DNA of 64,000 nucleotides from Mycolicibacterium cosmeticum (GCA_016197365.1 JACPVS010000021.1:483276-547275), one strand, 5' to 3'; shown: positions 16,910 to 26,460, numbered from the stretch's first letter. Numbers and translations: made by a program. The notes: generated by a model not told the origin, from the letters alone.

Positions 16910-18085
16910 TCATTTGCGAGGCAATCCGAGAACGCGCTGGGCGATGATGTTGCGTTGGATCTCTGACGTGCCGCCGGAGATGGTGCCTGCGAAGCTTGCC
17001 GCGTAGCGCGCAAACCAGCCGGCGCTGTACTGCGCAATCCCGTACGCGTTGTAGGGCGCTGTTGTCGCTGGATCGACCAGACCGTGCGGTCCTGCGGCAC
17101 CCAGTGCGTATTCCGACGCAGCCTGCTCCGCCTCTGAGCCCATCACCTTCAGCGCCGACAGGGCCGCCACATCCGGCTCGCCGCGCGCCGCCCGCGCCAA
17201 CGCGGCCGACCCGAGAAGGCGCAGTGCGAGATGATCCATCACCAAGGTGGCGTACCGGTCACGGTCCAGCTCGGTCACCGGGCGGATATCGTCGACCAGG
17301 TCCCGCAGCCGGTCGGAGTAGCTCATCCAGAGCATGGTCCGCTCATGCCCCAGGGAGCCGTTGGCGACGCTCCACCCGCCGTTGAGCGGCCCCACCAGAT
17401 TGTCGGCAGGAACCCGAACACCGCTGAAGAAGACTTCATTGAAGTCCAGGTGGTCGCGGGTGTGGAACGAAGCAAACGGACGACAATCCACCCCAGCCGT
17501 GTCGGTCGGGATCAGGAACACACTGATGCCTTTGTGTTTGGCTGCGAGCGGATCGGTACGGACGAAGGTCAGCAGCACGTCCGCGTCATGGGCGCCAGAG
17601 GTCCACAGCTTTTGGCCATCGACCACGAAGTGATCACCGTCGCGCACGGCTCTGGTCTGAAGTCCGGCCAGATCAGATCCTGCGCCAGGCTCACTCATCC
17701 CCAGCGCGGCGGTGATGTCACCGCGCAGAATCGGGACGGCCCACTGCTGCTTCTGCTGTTCGGTACCGAACGACATCAGTGACGCCGCGATGATTCCGAC
17801 ACCCTGCGGGTTGAACGAGTGGTAGATCTTTCGCCGTGACAGCTCTTCACGGTGCACGAACTGCTGGAACAGAGTGGCATTGCGGCCGCCGAACTCTGGT
17901 GGATTGCCAGGCAGGAGCCAGCCTTCGTCGAACTGCAGCCGCTGCCATCTCCTGGCCCACTCGGGCACATGCGAACTCGATCTGGATCGTTCCGCCGCCT
18001 CGGCTTCGGTGGGCAGGTTTCGCTCCAGAAATTCGATGAACTCGGCCCGGAAATCTTCGACATCGACGTCGAACTTGAGTTGCAC
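16910..18085 (-). CDS. Acyl-CoA dehydrogenase
   Basis: This 391-residue flavoprotein has the signature LGMSEPGAGSDLAGLQT, the FAD/substrate region QKLWTSGAHDAD, and the C-terminal GTSEIQRNIIAQRVLGLPRK. The start is GTG 18085 with a strong GGAGGG site; the longer frame is not needed. Full length suggests a homotetrameric FadE-type enzyme dehydrogenating an acyl-CoA, here perhaps a side chain or opened ring. It is transcribed away from the luciferase-like gene at 18218, with a KstR2-like sequence in the shared promoter. Confidence 0.9.
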   Translation of the reverse strand: MQLKFDVDVEDFRAEFIEFLERNLPTEAEAAERSRSSSHVPEWARRWQRLQFDEGWLLPGNPPEFGGRNATLFQQFVHREELSRRKIYHSFNPQGVGIIAASLMSFGTEQQKQQWAVPILRGDITAALGMSEPGAGSDLAGLQTRAVRDGDHFVVDGQKLWTSGAHDADVLLTFVRTDPLAAKHKGISVFLIPTDTAGVDCRPFASFHTRDHLDFNEVFFSGVRVPADNLVGPLNGGWSVANGSLGHERTMLWMSYSDRLRDLVDDIRPVTELDRDRYATLVMDHLALRLLGSAALARAARGEPDVAALSALKVMGSEAEQAASEYALGAAGPHGLVDPATTAPYNAYGIAQYSAGWFARYAASFAGTISGGTSEIQRNIIAQRVLGLPRK

Positions 18086-18128
18086 GGCAACCCTCCTCAC
18101 CCGGCGCTGACGCGATCTGATACTGCTT

Positions 18129-18142
18129 ATCAAGTACTTTAT
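18129..18142. promoter_or_regulatory. KstR2-like palindrome (ATCAAGTACTTTAT)
   Basis: The 14 bases match the published KstR2 operator pattern AnCAAGnnCTTGnT at all but one fixed position (T instead of G). It lies in an AT-rich centre of the 132-base divergent promoter, 43 bases from the acyl-CoA dehydrogenase start. KstR2 controls late cholesterol ring degradation in mycobacteria. Whether KstR2 or another TetR protein binds is inference. Confidence 0.45.
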
Positions 18143-18217
18143 ATAATGACGGCAGGGTCTGCGGATCGCCTGTCGTTCTCCACCGGTGAGATCGCCGCAT
18201 GCGGCGAAAGGGGCCCT

Positions 18218-19174
18218 ATGCGCATCGGATTGATGACCGGCTCGGATAAAGAGCGCAGCCGGGCCGACCGACTACCGGGCTTGATCGCCGATGGAATCGC
18301 TGCCGAAGCCGACGGGTTTGCGACCTTCTGGGTGCCGCAGGTCCCCGGCTACCTCGACGCGATGACGGCGATCGCCCTCCTGGGTCAGGTCACCGGGCGA
18401 ATCGAGCTCGGTACCGCCGTCGTGCCCATCCAGACCCGGCACCCGATCCCGATGGCGCAGCAAGGTTTGACCACCCAGCTCGCGTGCAACGGCCGGTTTG
18501 CGCTCGGGCTGGGGCCCTCACACCACTGGATCATCGCCGACCAACTCGGGCTGTCGTACGACAAACCGGCCGCCCTGGTCCGGAGCTACCTCGAGGTCCT
18601 CAACGCGGCATTCACCGGACCGGGTCCGGTCGACGTGGAGAACAACGACTTTCGCGTGCACAGCCCGATGGATGTGGCCGACACCATGCCGACACCGATA
18701 CTGCTTGCAGCGCTGGGTCCGACGATGCTTCGGATCGCGGGAGAGCACGCCTCGGGCACCATTCTGTGGATGGCCGACGAGCGCGCGATCGGTGATTACA
18801 TCGTGCCGCGCATCACGATGGCAGCCGCGGACGCCGGTCGACCGGCGCCTCGGATCGTGGCGGGGGTGCCCGTCGCACTCTGCAGCACAGGCCAAGTGGA
18901 CGACGTACGTCACCACGCCAGTGACATACTCGGACACGCCGACTTCTCTCCGAATTATGTCCGGCTCCTTGAGCATGGTGACGCTCGGGACGTGGGCGAC
19001 ACGATGGCCACCGGTGACGAGGACGCAGTACTGACCAGGCTGCGCCGCTACCGCGACGCGGGCGTCACGGATCTGGCGATCCGCATCGTCCCCGTCGGGA
19101 GGGACGCGACCGAGCGGTCCGCGTCGCACCGACGCACGCAGGGCTTCCTCAGTTCACTCCACACCGAATTGTGA
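18218..19174 (+). CDS. LLM-class F420-dependent oxidoreductase
   Basis: This 318-residue luciferase-like protein starts at ATG 18218 (MRIGLMTGSDKERSRADR) with AAAGG upstream. Diagnostic segments are FWVPQVPGYLDAM, TGRIELGTAVVPIQTRHP and GRFALGLGPSHH, as in the mycobacterial F420-dependent subfamily with a bound deazaflavin. It is divergent from the acyl-CoA dehydrogenase and shares a KstR2-like site. It ends 4 bases from the convergent LacI gene that closes the rhamnose operon, so this gene marks the right border of the island. Confidence 0.85.
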   Translation: MRIGLMTGSDKERSRADRLPGLIADGIAAEADGFATFWVPQVPGYLDAMTAIALLGQVTGRIELGTAVVPIQTRHPIPMAQQGLTTQLACNGRFALGLGPSHHWIIADQLGLSYDKPAALVRSYLEVLNAAFTGPGPVDVENNDFRVHSPMDVADTMPTPILLAALGPTMLRIAGEHASGTILWMADERAIGDYIVPRITMAAADAGRPAPRIVAGVPVALCSTGQVDDVRHHASDILGHADFSPNYVRLLEHGDARDVGDTMATGDEDAVLTRLRRYRDAGVTDLAIRIVPVGRDATERSASHRRTQGFLSSLHTEL

Positions 19175-19178
19175 CCCG

Positions 19179-20180
19179 CTATCCGGTCGACGCCCGAATC
19201 ACCAACTCCGGTTGGAACACCACGTGTTTGGGCACTCGCCGACTCCCCTCCTCGGATGCCGCGACCAGCAGGTCGACCGCGGTCGACCCGATCTCGGCGG
19301 TCGGCTGACGCACCGAGCTCAGCGGTACCACCGCCGACGGCGCGAAGTCGATGTCGTCATAGCCGACGAGCGCGATCTCCTCGGGTACCCTGACATCGCC
19401 CATCAGCGTCAGCGCCTGCAACACCCCGATGGCCAGCAGATCGTTGGCGCAGAACACCGCATCGGGCCGCCGAGCCGCGGGCCGTTCTCGCAGCCGCTCC
19501 CCCACAGCCCGGCCGGCGAGCACACTCAGTGCCGGGGTGTCGATGCTCTCCAGTTGCGCCCCAGGGGTTTCCGCGACCGCCTCGGCCGCACCGCGGCGAC
19601 GATCGCGGATCTGGCGCAGGGTGTCCGGGCCGCCCACGAACGCGATCCGGCGCCGACCCGTCGAACACAGATGGGCCACCGCCAGGCGCGCGCCCGCGAC
19701 GTCGTCGACCGCGACCGAATCGAACGGCGTGCCGCTGCCGTCCCGGTCGACGAACACCACCGGCGTACCCCGGTCACGCAGCGCGCGCAGGCGCGCCAGG
19801 TCCTCACCGACCGGCGACACCAGCAGCCCGTAGACGCGCTGCTCGTCGAAGGCGTCGACGTACGCCCGTTCGCGGCCGGCGTCGTCGTCGGAGGTGCCGA
19901 GCAGGACGGTGAGGTTGTGTTCCCCGGCGCGGCGTTCGGCCGCTCTGGCGATGTCGGTGAAGAACGGGTTGCCGATGTCGAGCACCACCAGACCGACACT
20001 GCGGGACCGGCCCGCCTTGAGTTGGCGGGCCGCGTCGTTGCGCACGAAGCCGAGGTAGTCGATGGCCGCCTGAACGCGCGCCACCGTCGCGGGCGCCACC
20101 TTGTCCGGCGCGTTGAGGACGTTGGACACCGTGCCCACCGACACCGAGGCCGCGGCCGCGACTTCCCGCATGCTCACCAC
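19179..20180 (-). CDS. LacI-family repressor of the rhamnose operon
   Basis: This 333-residue LacI/GalR regulator has a helix-turn-helix at the start (MREVAAAASVSVGTVSNVLN), the hinge region after residue 50, and a sugar-binding domain ending in HVVFQPELVIRAS. It starts 7 bases after the rhamnulokinase stop, so it is the last gene of the rhamnose operon. The TTGAAACGTTTCAA palindrome before the mutarotase is the obvious target; LacI proteins of this type read such central-CG palindromes. The inducer is probably L-rhamnose or a phosphorylated product, by context. Confidence 0.9.
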   Translation of the reverse strand: MVSMREVAAAASVSVGTVSNVLNAPDKVAPATVARVQAAIDYLGFVRNDAARQLKAGRSRSVGLVVLDIGNPFFTDIARAAERRAGEHNLTVLLGTSDDDAGRERAYVDAFDEQRVYGLLVSPVGEDLARLRALRDRGTPVVFVDRDGSGTPFDSVAVDDVAGARLAVAHLCSTGRRRIAFVGGPDTLRQIRDRRRGAAEAVAETPGAQLESIDTPALSVLAGRAVGERLRERPAARRPDAVFCANDLLAIGVLQALTLMGDVRVPEEIALVGYDDIDFAPSAVVPLSSVRQPTAEIGSTAVDLLVAASEEGSRRVPKHVVFQPELVIRASTG

Positions 20181-20187
20181 GAGACCA

Positions 20188-21609
20188 TCACACCATCACG
20201 GCGGTCCGATCCGTGCGCGGAACGTACCGGCGCGGCGGAAACCACTGGGCGACCCGCTGCCGCAGCCCGTCGAGATCACCGCGCAGCAGGCCCTGCGCAC
20301 GCGCGGTCAGCAGGATGTTCCCCAGTGCGGTCGCCTCGACGGGTCCGGCCAGCAGGGGCAGGCCGAGTCGGTCGGCGGTGAGTTGGCACAGCAGTTCGTT
20401 CTGCGATCCACCACCGACGATGTGCACCGCACGGACGTCGGTGCCGGACAGCTCGGCTGCTGTGCGCACCGCGGAAGCGAAGGCTGCGGCCAGGCTTTCG
20501 AGGATGGCCCGCACCGTCGCGCCGGGACCGTCCGGTACCCGCAGGCCCCGCTCGCGATACCAGTCGCCGATACGGCCGGGAATGTCACCCGGCGCCAGGA
20601 ACCGCGGGTCGTCGGTGTCGAAGACGTGCGTGGGCGCCGGCGCCTGCGCGGACTGGGCCAGCAGCGCGCCGAGGTCGGCGCGCACACCGTCGCGGTCGTA
20701 CTGGCGCAGGGTCTCGGTGAGCAGCCACAGTCCCATCACGTTGTGCAGGAACCGGTTCCGGCCGTCCACGCCCGCCTCATTGGTGAAGTTCGCGGCCCGG
20801 CTCGCCTCGGTGACCACCGGGCCGGGTAATTCCAGTCCGACCAGGCCCCAGGTGCCACAGGAGATGTAGGCGGCGTGTTCGGCGTCCATCGGGATGGCGG
20901 CGACGGCCGACGCGGTGTCGTGGGAGGCCACCGACACCACCTCGGCATCGAATCCCAGCCCGGGCAGCACCCGACCGCGGGTTGTCCCCGCCTCGACCAC
21001 GTCGGGAAACAGGCTGGGCGACAACCCGAGCCGGGTCATCAGTTCGGTGTCCCAGGCGCCGTCGAGGCCCAGCAGGCCGGTGGTCGACGCGTTGGTGCGT
21101 TCGGCCACCCGCTGCCCGGTCAGCCAGTACGTCAGCAGATCGGGGATCAGCAGCACCGTGTCGGCCATGTCCAGCAGCGGCTCCACGGCCAGTTGGTACA
21201 CCGTGTTGAACGGCAGGAATTGCAAGCCGTTACGGGCATACAGTTCGGCGGGGCCGATCTCGGCATGCACCATTTCGGCCGCCCGTTCGGTGCGCGCATC
21301 GCGGTAGTGCTGCGGGACCGACAGCAGCCGGCCGTCGCGCAGCAGCCCGTAGTCCACCGCCCACGAATCCACCCCGATGCCGGCGAGGTGGTCGGATTCC
21401 TTTGCGGCGCGGGTCAACCCGTCGAGCACATGACCGTACAGTCCGGGCAGGTCCCAGTGCAGCGCGTGCCGCTCGCCGTTCCAGATGGTCACCGGGTCAT
21501 TGCTGAACCGGGCCACCGTACGCATCTGAAACCGGTCCAGGTCCGCCACGATCACCCGGCCGCTGGTGGCGCCGAGGTCGACGGCCGCGACCTGACCGGA
21601 CCCGCTCAC
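20188..21609 (-). CDS. rhaB: Rhamnulokinase
   Basis: This 473-residue FGGY-type sugar kinase has AAVDLGATSGRVIVADL (phosphate-1 loop), GVDSWAVDYGLL, SVASHDTASAVAAIP and the adenosine motif HIVGGGSQNELLCQLTADR. It should phosphorylate L-rhamnulose at O1 with ATP in the cytosol. It starts at GTG 21609, overlapping the aldolase-dehydrogenase stop (GTGA). Its place between the aldolase and LacI genes makes the rhamnulokinase assignment firm. Confidence 0.92.
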   Translation of the reverse strand: MSGSGQVAAVDLGATSGRVIVADLDRFQMRTVARFSNDPVTIWNGERHALHWDLPGLYGHVLDGLTRAAKESDHLAGIGVDSWAVDYGLLRDGRLLSVPQHYRDARTERAAEMVHAEIGPAELYARNGLQFLPFNTVYQLAVEPLLDMADTVLLIPDLLTYWLTGQRVAERTNASTTGLLGLDGAWDTELMTRLGLSPSLFPDVVEAGTTRGRVLPGLGFDAEVVSVASHDTASAVAAIPMDAEHAAYISCGTWGLVGLELPGPVVTEASRAANFTNEAGVDGRNRFLHNVMGLWLLTETLRQYDRDGVRADLGALLAQSAQAPAPTHVFDTDDPRFLAPGDIPGRIGDWYRERGLRVPDGPGATVRAILESLAAAFASAVRTAAELSGTDVRAVHIVGGGSQNELLCQLTADRLGLPLLAGPVEATALGNILLTARAQGLLRGDLDGLRQRVAQWFPPRRYVPRTDRTAVMV

Positions 21610-23642
21610 CGGAGGAAAGCCGCGGCGACACCCGCGTCCACCGGCACGTGCAGACCGGTGGTGTGCGAGAAGTCCGACGTGCACAGGGCGAAGGCGGTGT
21701 TGGCGATGTTCTCCGGCAACACTTCCCGCTTGAGCAGGGTGCGCTGCGCGTAGAACTCCCCGAGATCCTCCTCGGCCACGCCGTACACGGCGGCCCGCTT
21801 GGCACCCCAGCCGCCGGCGAAGATGCCGGAACCGCGCACCACGCCGTCGGGGTTGATGCCGTTGACCTTGACGCCGTGCTCGCCCAGTTCGGCGGCCAGC
21901 AGCCGGACCTGGTGCGCCTGATCGGCTTTCGTCGCGGAGTAGGCGATGTTGTTGGGCCCGGCGAACACCGAGTTCTTCGACGAGATGTAGATGATGTCAC
22001 CGCCGAGCTTCTGGTCGATCAACGCGCGCGCGGCGGCCTTGGACACCAGGAAGGATCCGCGGGCCATCACGTTGTGCTGCAGGTCCCAGTCGGCAACCGT
22101 GGTGTCCAGCAGCGATTTCGACAGCGACAGCCCGGCATTGTTGACGACGATGTCGACACCGCCGAAGGCCAGCACGCATGCATCCACCGCGGCCTGTACG
22201 GCCGCCTCCTCGGTCACGTCGGCGGCGATCCCCACCGCCACATCGGCATTGCCGATCTCGGCGGCGGCCTGCGCAGCCTTCTCCGCATCGAGATCCGCGA
22301 TCACCACGCATGCGCCCTCGGCGGCGAGCCGGGTGGCGATGGCCTTGCCGATACCCGAGGCCGCGCCGGTCACCAGCGCGATGCGGGTGGCCAGCGGTTT
22401 GGGCTTGGGCATCCGGGCCAGCTTGGCTTCTTCCAGCGCCCAGTATTCGATGCGGAACTTCTCCGACTCGTCGATGGGCGCGTAGCTGGAGATGGCCTCG
22501 GCGCCGCGCATCACGTTGATGGCGTTGAGGTAGAACTCGCCCGCCACCCGCGCGGTCTGCTTGTCCTTGCCGTAGCTGAACATGCCGACGCCGGGGATCA
22601 GCACGATGGCCGGGTCCGCGCCGCGCAGGGCGGGGCTGTCGGGTCCGGCGTGCCGGTCGTAGTAGGCCTGGTAGTCGGCGCGGTAGGCCTGGTGCAGTTC
22701 GGTCAGGCGGGTCTTGCAGTCCTCCAGCGGCGCGTCGGTGGGCAGGTCCAGCACCATGGGCTTGACCTTGGTGCGCAGGAAGTGATCCGGGCAGCTGGTG
22801 CCCAGCGCGGCCAGGCGCGGATGTTCGTCACCGGCAAGGAATTCCAGCACGCGCGGGTCATCGGTGAAGTGGCCCACCTGGGCCCGGTCGGCCGATGCCA
22901 GGCCGCGCAGGAAGGGGGCCAGCGCGGCGGCCTTCGCGCGGCGCTCGCCGGCGGGCAGCGCACCGAAGCCAGGCAATTCCCTACCGAACGGGGCGGGGCG
23001 GCCGTTCTCGGCGATATAGCGTTCGGCGGTCTCGATGATCTCCAGCGAATGCGCCTGTGCCTCATCGGATGTTGCACCCCACGCGGTGATCCCGTGGCCA
23101 CCCAGGATGGTGCCGATGGCCTGCGGGTTGCGCTTCTTGATCTCGGCGATGTCCAGTCCCAGCTGGAACCCGGGACGGCGCCACGGCACCCACACCACCC
23201 GGTCGCCGAAGATCTGCTTGGTCAGCGCCTCGCCCTCGGCCGCGGTGGCCAGGGCGATCCCGGAGTCGGGGTGCAGGTGGTCGACGTGCTCGGCGTCGAC
23301 GAGACCGTGCATGGCGGTGTCGATCGACGGTGCCGCCCCACCACGGCCATGCAGGCAGTAGTCGAAAGCGGCGACCATCTCGTCCTCGCGGTCGACGCCG
23401 GGGTACACGTCCACCAGCGCGCGCATCCGGTCCAGCCGCAGCACGGCCAGCCCGTTCTCGGTCAGGGTGCCCAGATCGCCACCGGAGCCCTTGACCCACA
23501 ACAGTTCCACCGGCGCACCGGTGACAGGATCGGTCTCCGTGCCCTTGGCCGAGGTGTTCCCGCCCGCGTAGTTGGTGTTCTTCGGGTCCGAGCCCAACGC
23601 GTTGGAACGCGCGATCAGCTCGTTGACAGTCGTGTTCATCAT
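21606..23642 (-). CDS. Bifunctional rhamnulose-1-phosphate aldolase / short-chain alcohol dehydrogenase
   Basis: This 678-residue fusion protein has an N-terminal class II aldolase domain (about 1-400; zinc-type HLHPDS and GGHGITAWG) and a C-terminal SDR domain from about 425 (VTGAASGIGKAIA, NNAG, and YSATKADQ catalytic Tyr/Lys). It splits L-rhamnulose-1-phosphate to DHAP and L-lactaldehyde, then oxidises or reduces lactaldehyde in the same chain. I start at ATG 23642, giving a 4-base overlap with the isomerase stop; ATG 23639 is next in frame. This fusion is known from actinobacterial and rhizobial rhamnose loci. Confidence 0.9.
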   Translation of the reverse strand: MMNTTVNELIARSNALGSDPKNTNYAGGNTSAKGTETDPVTGAPVELLWVKGSGGDLGTLTENGLAVLRLDRMRALVDVYPGVDREDEMVAAFDYCLHGRGGAAPSIDTAMHGLVDAEHVDHLHPDSGIALATAAEGEALTKQIFGDRVVWVPWRRPGFQLGLDIAEIKKRNPQAIGTILGGHGITAWGATSDEAQAHSLEIIETAERYIAENGRPAPFGRELPGFGALPAGERRAKAAALAPFLRGLASADRAQVGHFTDDPRVLEFLAGDEHPRLAALGTSCPDHFLRTKVKPMVLDLPTDAPLEDCKTRLTELHQAYRADYQAYYDRHAGPDSPALRGADPAIVLIPGVGMFSYGKDKQTARVAGEFYLNAINVMRGAEAISSYAPIDESEKFRIEYWALEEAKLARMPKPKPLATRIALVTGAASGIGKAIATRLAAEGACVVIADLDAEKAAQAAAEIGNADVAVGIAADVTEEAAVQAAVDACVLAFGGVDIVVNNAGLSLSKSLLDTTVADWDLQHNVMARGSFLVSKAAARALIDQKLGGDIIYISSKNSVFAGPNNIAYSATKADQAHQVRLLAAELGEHGVKVNGINPDGVVRGSGIFAGGWGAKRAAVYGVAEEDLGEFYAQRTLLKREVLPENIANTAFALCTSDFSHTTGLHVPVDAGVAAAFLR

Positions 23643-24793
23643 GCTCCCCACGAGGATTGGGTGCCGCCGACGCGGGCGGCATTGATGGTGTCCTGGTAGC
23701 CAGAGGCGGCGAACGCCGCCATCGGGTCACCGGGCAGGCCGCGGTCGGCGCGCCACTGCGCCAGGGCGGGCCGCACATCGGTGTAGAAGGCGTCCATGAA
23801 GATGGCGTTGGCGCCCAGCACGTCGCCGTCCTCCTGAGCGACGGCCAGCGCCTCGGTGTCGACGAGCAGGGCGCGTGCGGTCATCTCCTGCACGTTGAGG
23901 ACCGACCGGATCTGGCCGGGGATCTTGGCTTCCACGTTGTGGCACTGGTCGAGCATCAGCGCGACGGGAGAATTCGAATCCAGGCCGCCGCCGCGGATCA
24001 CCTCGAACATGATGCGGAACAACTGGAACGGGTCGGCCGCACCGACGATCAGATCGTCATCGGCGTAGAACCGGGAATTGAAATCGAAGGAGCCCAGCTT
24101 CCCCAGCCGCAGCAGTTGGGCGACGATGAACTCGATGTTGGTGCCCGGCGCGTGGTGCCCGGTGTCCAGGCAGACCATCGCCCGCTCCCCCAGCGCGCTC
24201 ACCTGGGCGTAGGACGTGCCCCAGTCCGGCACATCGGTCATGTACATGGCGGGCTCGAAGAACTTGTATTCCAGCACCATTCGCTGGCCTTCGCCGATGT
24301 GCTGGTAGATGGTGGCCAGCGATTCGGCGAGCCGGTCCTGCCTGCCGCGGATGTCGCCCTGGCCGGGGTAGTTGGTGCCGTCGGCCAGCCAGATCTTCAG
24401 GTCGCGCGACCCGGTGGCACTCATGATCTCGATACACGTCAGGTGGTGGTCGATCGCCTTCTGCCGCACCGTCTTGTCGATGTGGGTGAGGCTGCCGAAC
24501 TTGTAGTCGTCATCCTGGAAGGTGTTGGAGTTGACGGTGCCCAGCGCCACGCCGTGGTCGGCGGCATACGTGTCCAGCGCGGCGTAATCGTCGACGGTGT
24601 CCCACGGGATGTGCAGTGCCACCGCGGGTGCCAGGCCGGTCATCCGGTGCACCGTCGCGGCGTCGGCGATCTTCTCCTCGATGGTGCGCGGGGTGCCCGG
24701 CGTGCCGAACACCTTGAAGCGGGTACCGGAGTTGCCGAATGCCCAGGAAGGCAGTTCGATGGCCAGGTTGTCCAGCAGCGGGTGCAGGTTCAT
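23639..24793 (-). CDS. rhaI: L-rhamnose isomerase (RhaI type)
   Basis: This 384-residue TIM-barrel isomerase belongs to the RhaI/Pseudomonas-stutzeri type rather than the E. coli RhaA type. Visible motifs include HIPWDTVDDY, LADGTNYPGQGDIRGRQ, MVLEYKFFEPAMY and the metal-site CLDTGHHAPGTNIE, then FDFNSRFYADDDL. It interconverts L-rhamnose and L-rhamnulose. Both neighbours overlap it by 4 bases (transporter upstream, aldolase-dehydrogenase downstream). Confidence 0.92.
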   Translation of the reverse strand: MNLHPLLDNLAIELPSWAFGNSGTRFKVFGTPGTPRTIEEKIADAATVHRMTGLAPAVALHIPWDTVDDYAALDTYAADHGVALGTVNSNTFQDDDYKFGSLTHIDKTVRQKAIDHHLTCIEIMSATGSRDLKIWLADGTNYPGQGDIRGRQDRLAESLATIYQHIGEGQRMVLEYKFFEPAMYMTDVPDWGTSYAQVSALGERAMVCLDTGHHAPGTNIEFIVAQLLRLGKLGSFDFNSRFYADDDLIVGAADPFQLFRIMFEVIRGGGLDSNSPVALMLDQCHNVEAKIPGQIRSVLNVQEMTARALLVDTEALAVAQEDGDVLGANAIFMDAFYTDVRPALAQWRADRGLPGDPMAAFAASGYQDTINAARVGGTQSSWGA

Positions 24794-26106
24794 GCCGCGG
24801 TCCTCTCGACGGGGTTGGACGGGGAGATGGCTGCGCCGTAGCGCTCGACTTCGATCTGCTGCAGGGTCTTGCCCTGGGTCGACGGTGCCCAGACGGCGCC
24901 GATCACCAGGGCAATGGTCAGCAGGGCGACGAGCAGGATGCCCACGGTGGTCAGCCCGGTGGCCGCCAGCAGCGTCGGGAAGAAGTAGCTCAGCAGCCCG
25001 GTGGCCGTGCGCACCACGAAGAACATCACGCCTTGGGCGCTGGCCCGGTACGGGGTGGCGAAAAGCTCACTGGCCCAGAGGCTGTAGAAAGCCTGCGCAC
25101 CGATACCCGCGGAGATCCCCCACAGCACGGCGAACACCAGCATGGTCGGGACGCCGCTGTCGGTGAAGGCCACCAGCACGATCCAGCCCAAGATGCCCAG
25201 TGCCGCACCGATGACGTACAGCAGACGCTGACTCCTCCGGTCGGCGTAACGCATGAAGCCGAAGTAGGTAGCGGCCACGGTGCAGCCCCAGACCAGCACC
25301 TGCAGCAGGTTTTGGGCTACGGGGCTGTGCAGGCCTGCGGTGTCATAGACCCGGGGCATGAAGATGCCGGCCTGTCCGGCGACGGTGTTCCAGAACAGGT
25401 AGATGCCGCCGAGGAACAGCAGGGCGCTGATGTTGACCTTGCGGGAGAACAGGCCCCGCAGCCCGCGGTTGCCGACAGATGCTGTCAGCGAGGCTGATTC
25501 GTGCTGACCCTCGTCCTTCCAGATCTGCGATTCGGCCAGACCCTGCCGGACCCACCAGACCACCGCGGCCACGACGAACAGGTGCAGGAAGATCAGGCGT
25601 GAGCCGAACAGGCCCATCGGGGCGAGCGCGGCGGCCAGCGCGAACCCGATGAGGGGACCCACCGACCAGGCGAGCTGGGCGGTGCCGACGTGCTTGGCGC
25701 GCTCCTGCGACGGCGCCTGTTCGGCGATATAGGTCCAGGAGGCGGGTACCCCGGCGCCGACCGCTATGCCGGTGATGATGAAGGCGGTCAGCAGCATCGC
25801 GAAGTTCACGGCGAAGGCGGCCAGCAGCACGCCGGCCATGTACACCAGCAGGTCGTAGGTGTAGATCGCCTTGCGGCCGAAACGGTCACACAGCGGGCCA
25901 CCCAGCATGGCGCCAATGGCCGCTCCGAAAGCGTTGGCGCTCAACGCCGCCAGCAGTCCGACGGCAAAATTGCTGATGCCGAAGGCCGTCTGCCAGAAGC
26001 CCAGGCTGGTCGCGATGGCGATGATCGATCCGGCCTCGATGTAGTTGGACATGGCGACCGAGATGGTCGCGCGCCAGCCGGTGGTGGACCGTGCTCCGAT
26101 TTTCAT
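24790..26106 (-). CDS. MFS transporter, probable L-rhamnose permease
   Basis: This 438-residue protein has about 12 hydrophobic helices and the MFS loop motif GGPLCDRFGRKAIY between helices 2 and 3. A polar loop near the middle (AESQIWKDEGQHESASL) separates the two halves. It follows the mutarotase by 12 bases and overlaps the isomerase by 4. Transport of L-rhamnose or a rhamnoside is inferred from the operon. Confidence 0.88.
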   Translation of the reverse strand: MKIGARSTTGWRATISVAMSNYIEAGSIIAIATSLGFWQTAFGISNFAVGLLAALSANAFGAAIGAMLGGPLCDRFGRKAIYTYDLLVYMAGVLLAAFAVNFAMLLTAFIITGIAVGAGVPASWTYIAEQAPSQERAKHVGTAQLAWSVGPLIGFALAAALAPMGLFGSRLIFLHLFVVAAVVWWVRQGLAESQIWKDEGQHESASLTASVGNRGLRGLFSRKVNISALLFLGGIYLFWNTVAGQAGIFMPRVYDTAGLHSPVAQNLLQVLVWGCTVAATYFGFMRYADRRSQRLLYVIGAALGILGWIVLVAFTDSGVPTMLVFAVLWGISAGIGAQAFYSLWASELFATPYRASAQGVMFFVVRTATGLLSYFFPTLLAATGLTTVGILLVALLTIALVIGAVWAPSTQGKTLQQIEVERYGAAISPSNPVERTAA

Positions 26107-26118
26107 GTGACTCCTGTG

Positions 26119-26460
26119 TCAGACGAGGTGGAAGTAGTGGGTGAGCGGGGTGATGCCCGCGTCGGGCGCCCCGGCCTCGAAGTACTCGGCCATGCCGGCC
26201 TGCCAGCGCGCGTTGATGTCGGTGCGGGCCATCTGCTCCTGGGCCGCCGCGAAATCGTCGGTTTCCAGGTAGCCGACCACCAGACCGTCCTCGGGACGGA
26301 CGAACAGCGAGTAGTTGCGCCAGCCGGCCGCGCTGAGCGCGTCGAGCATCTCGGGCCACACCACCTGGTGGGCGTCGAGATAGTCGGCCACCCGGTCCTT
26401 GCGCAGCTGTAGCAGGAAGCACACCCGCTCCGGCACCGGCGCCGTCTCGCTCGTCGTCAT
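26119..26460 (-). CDS. rhaM: L-rhamnose mutarotase
   Basis: This 113-residue protein of the RhaM/RhaU ferredoxin-like fold interconverts alpha and beta anomers of rhamnose. Typical segments are VCFLLQLRKDRVADYLDAHQVVWPEML (in parts), NYSLFVRPEDGLVVGYLE, and the C-terminal HYFHLV. The start at ATG 26460 has AGGA upstream. It is the first gene of the operon, and the operator lies just 12 bases before its start. Confidence 0.9.
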   Translation of the reverse strand: MTTSETAPVPERVCFLLQLRKDRVADYLDAHQVVWPEMLDALSAAGWRNYSLFVRPEDGLVVGYLETDDFAAAQEQMARTDINARWQAGMAEYFEAGAPDAGITPLTHYFHLV

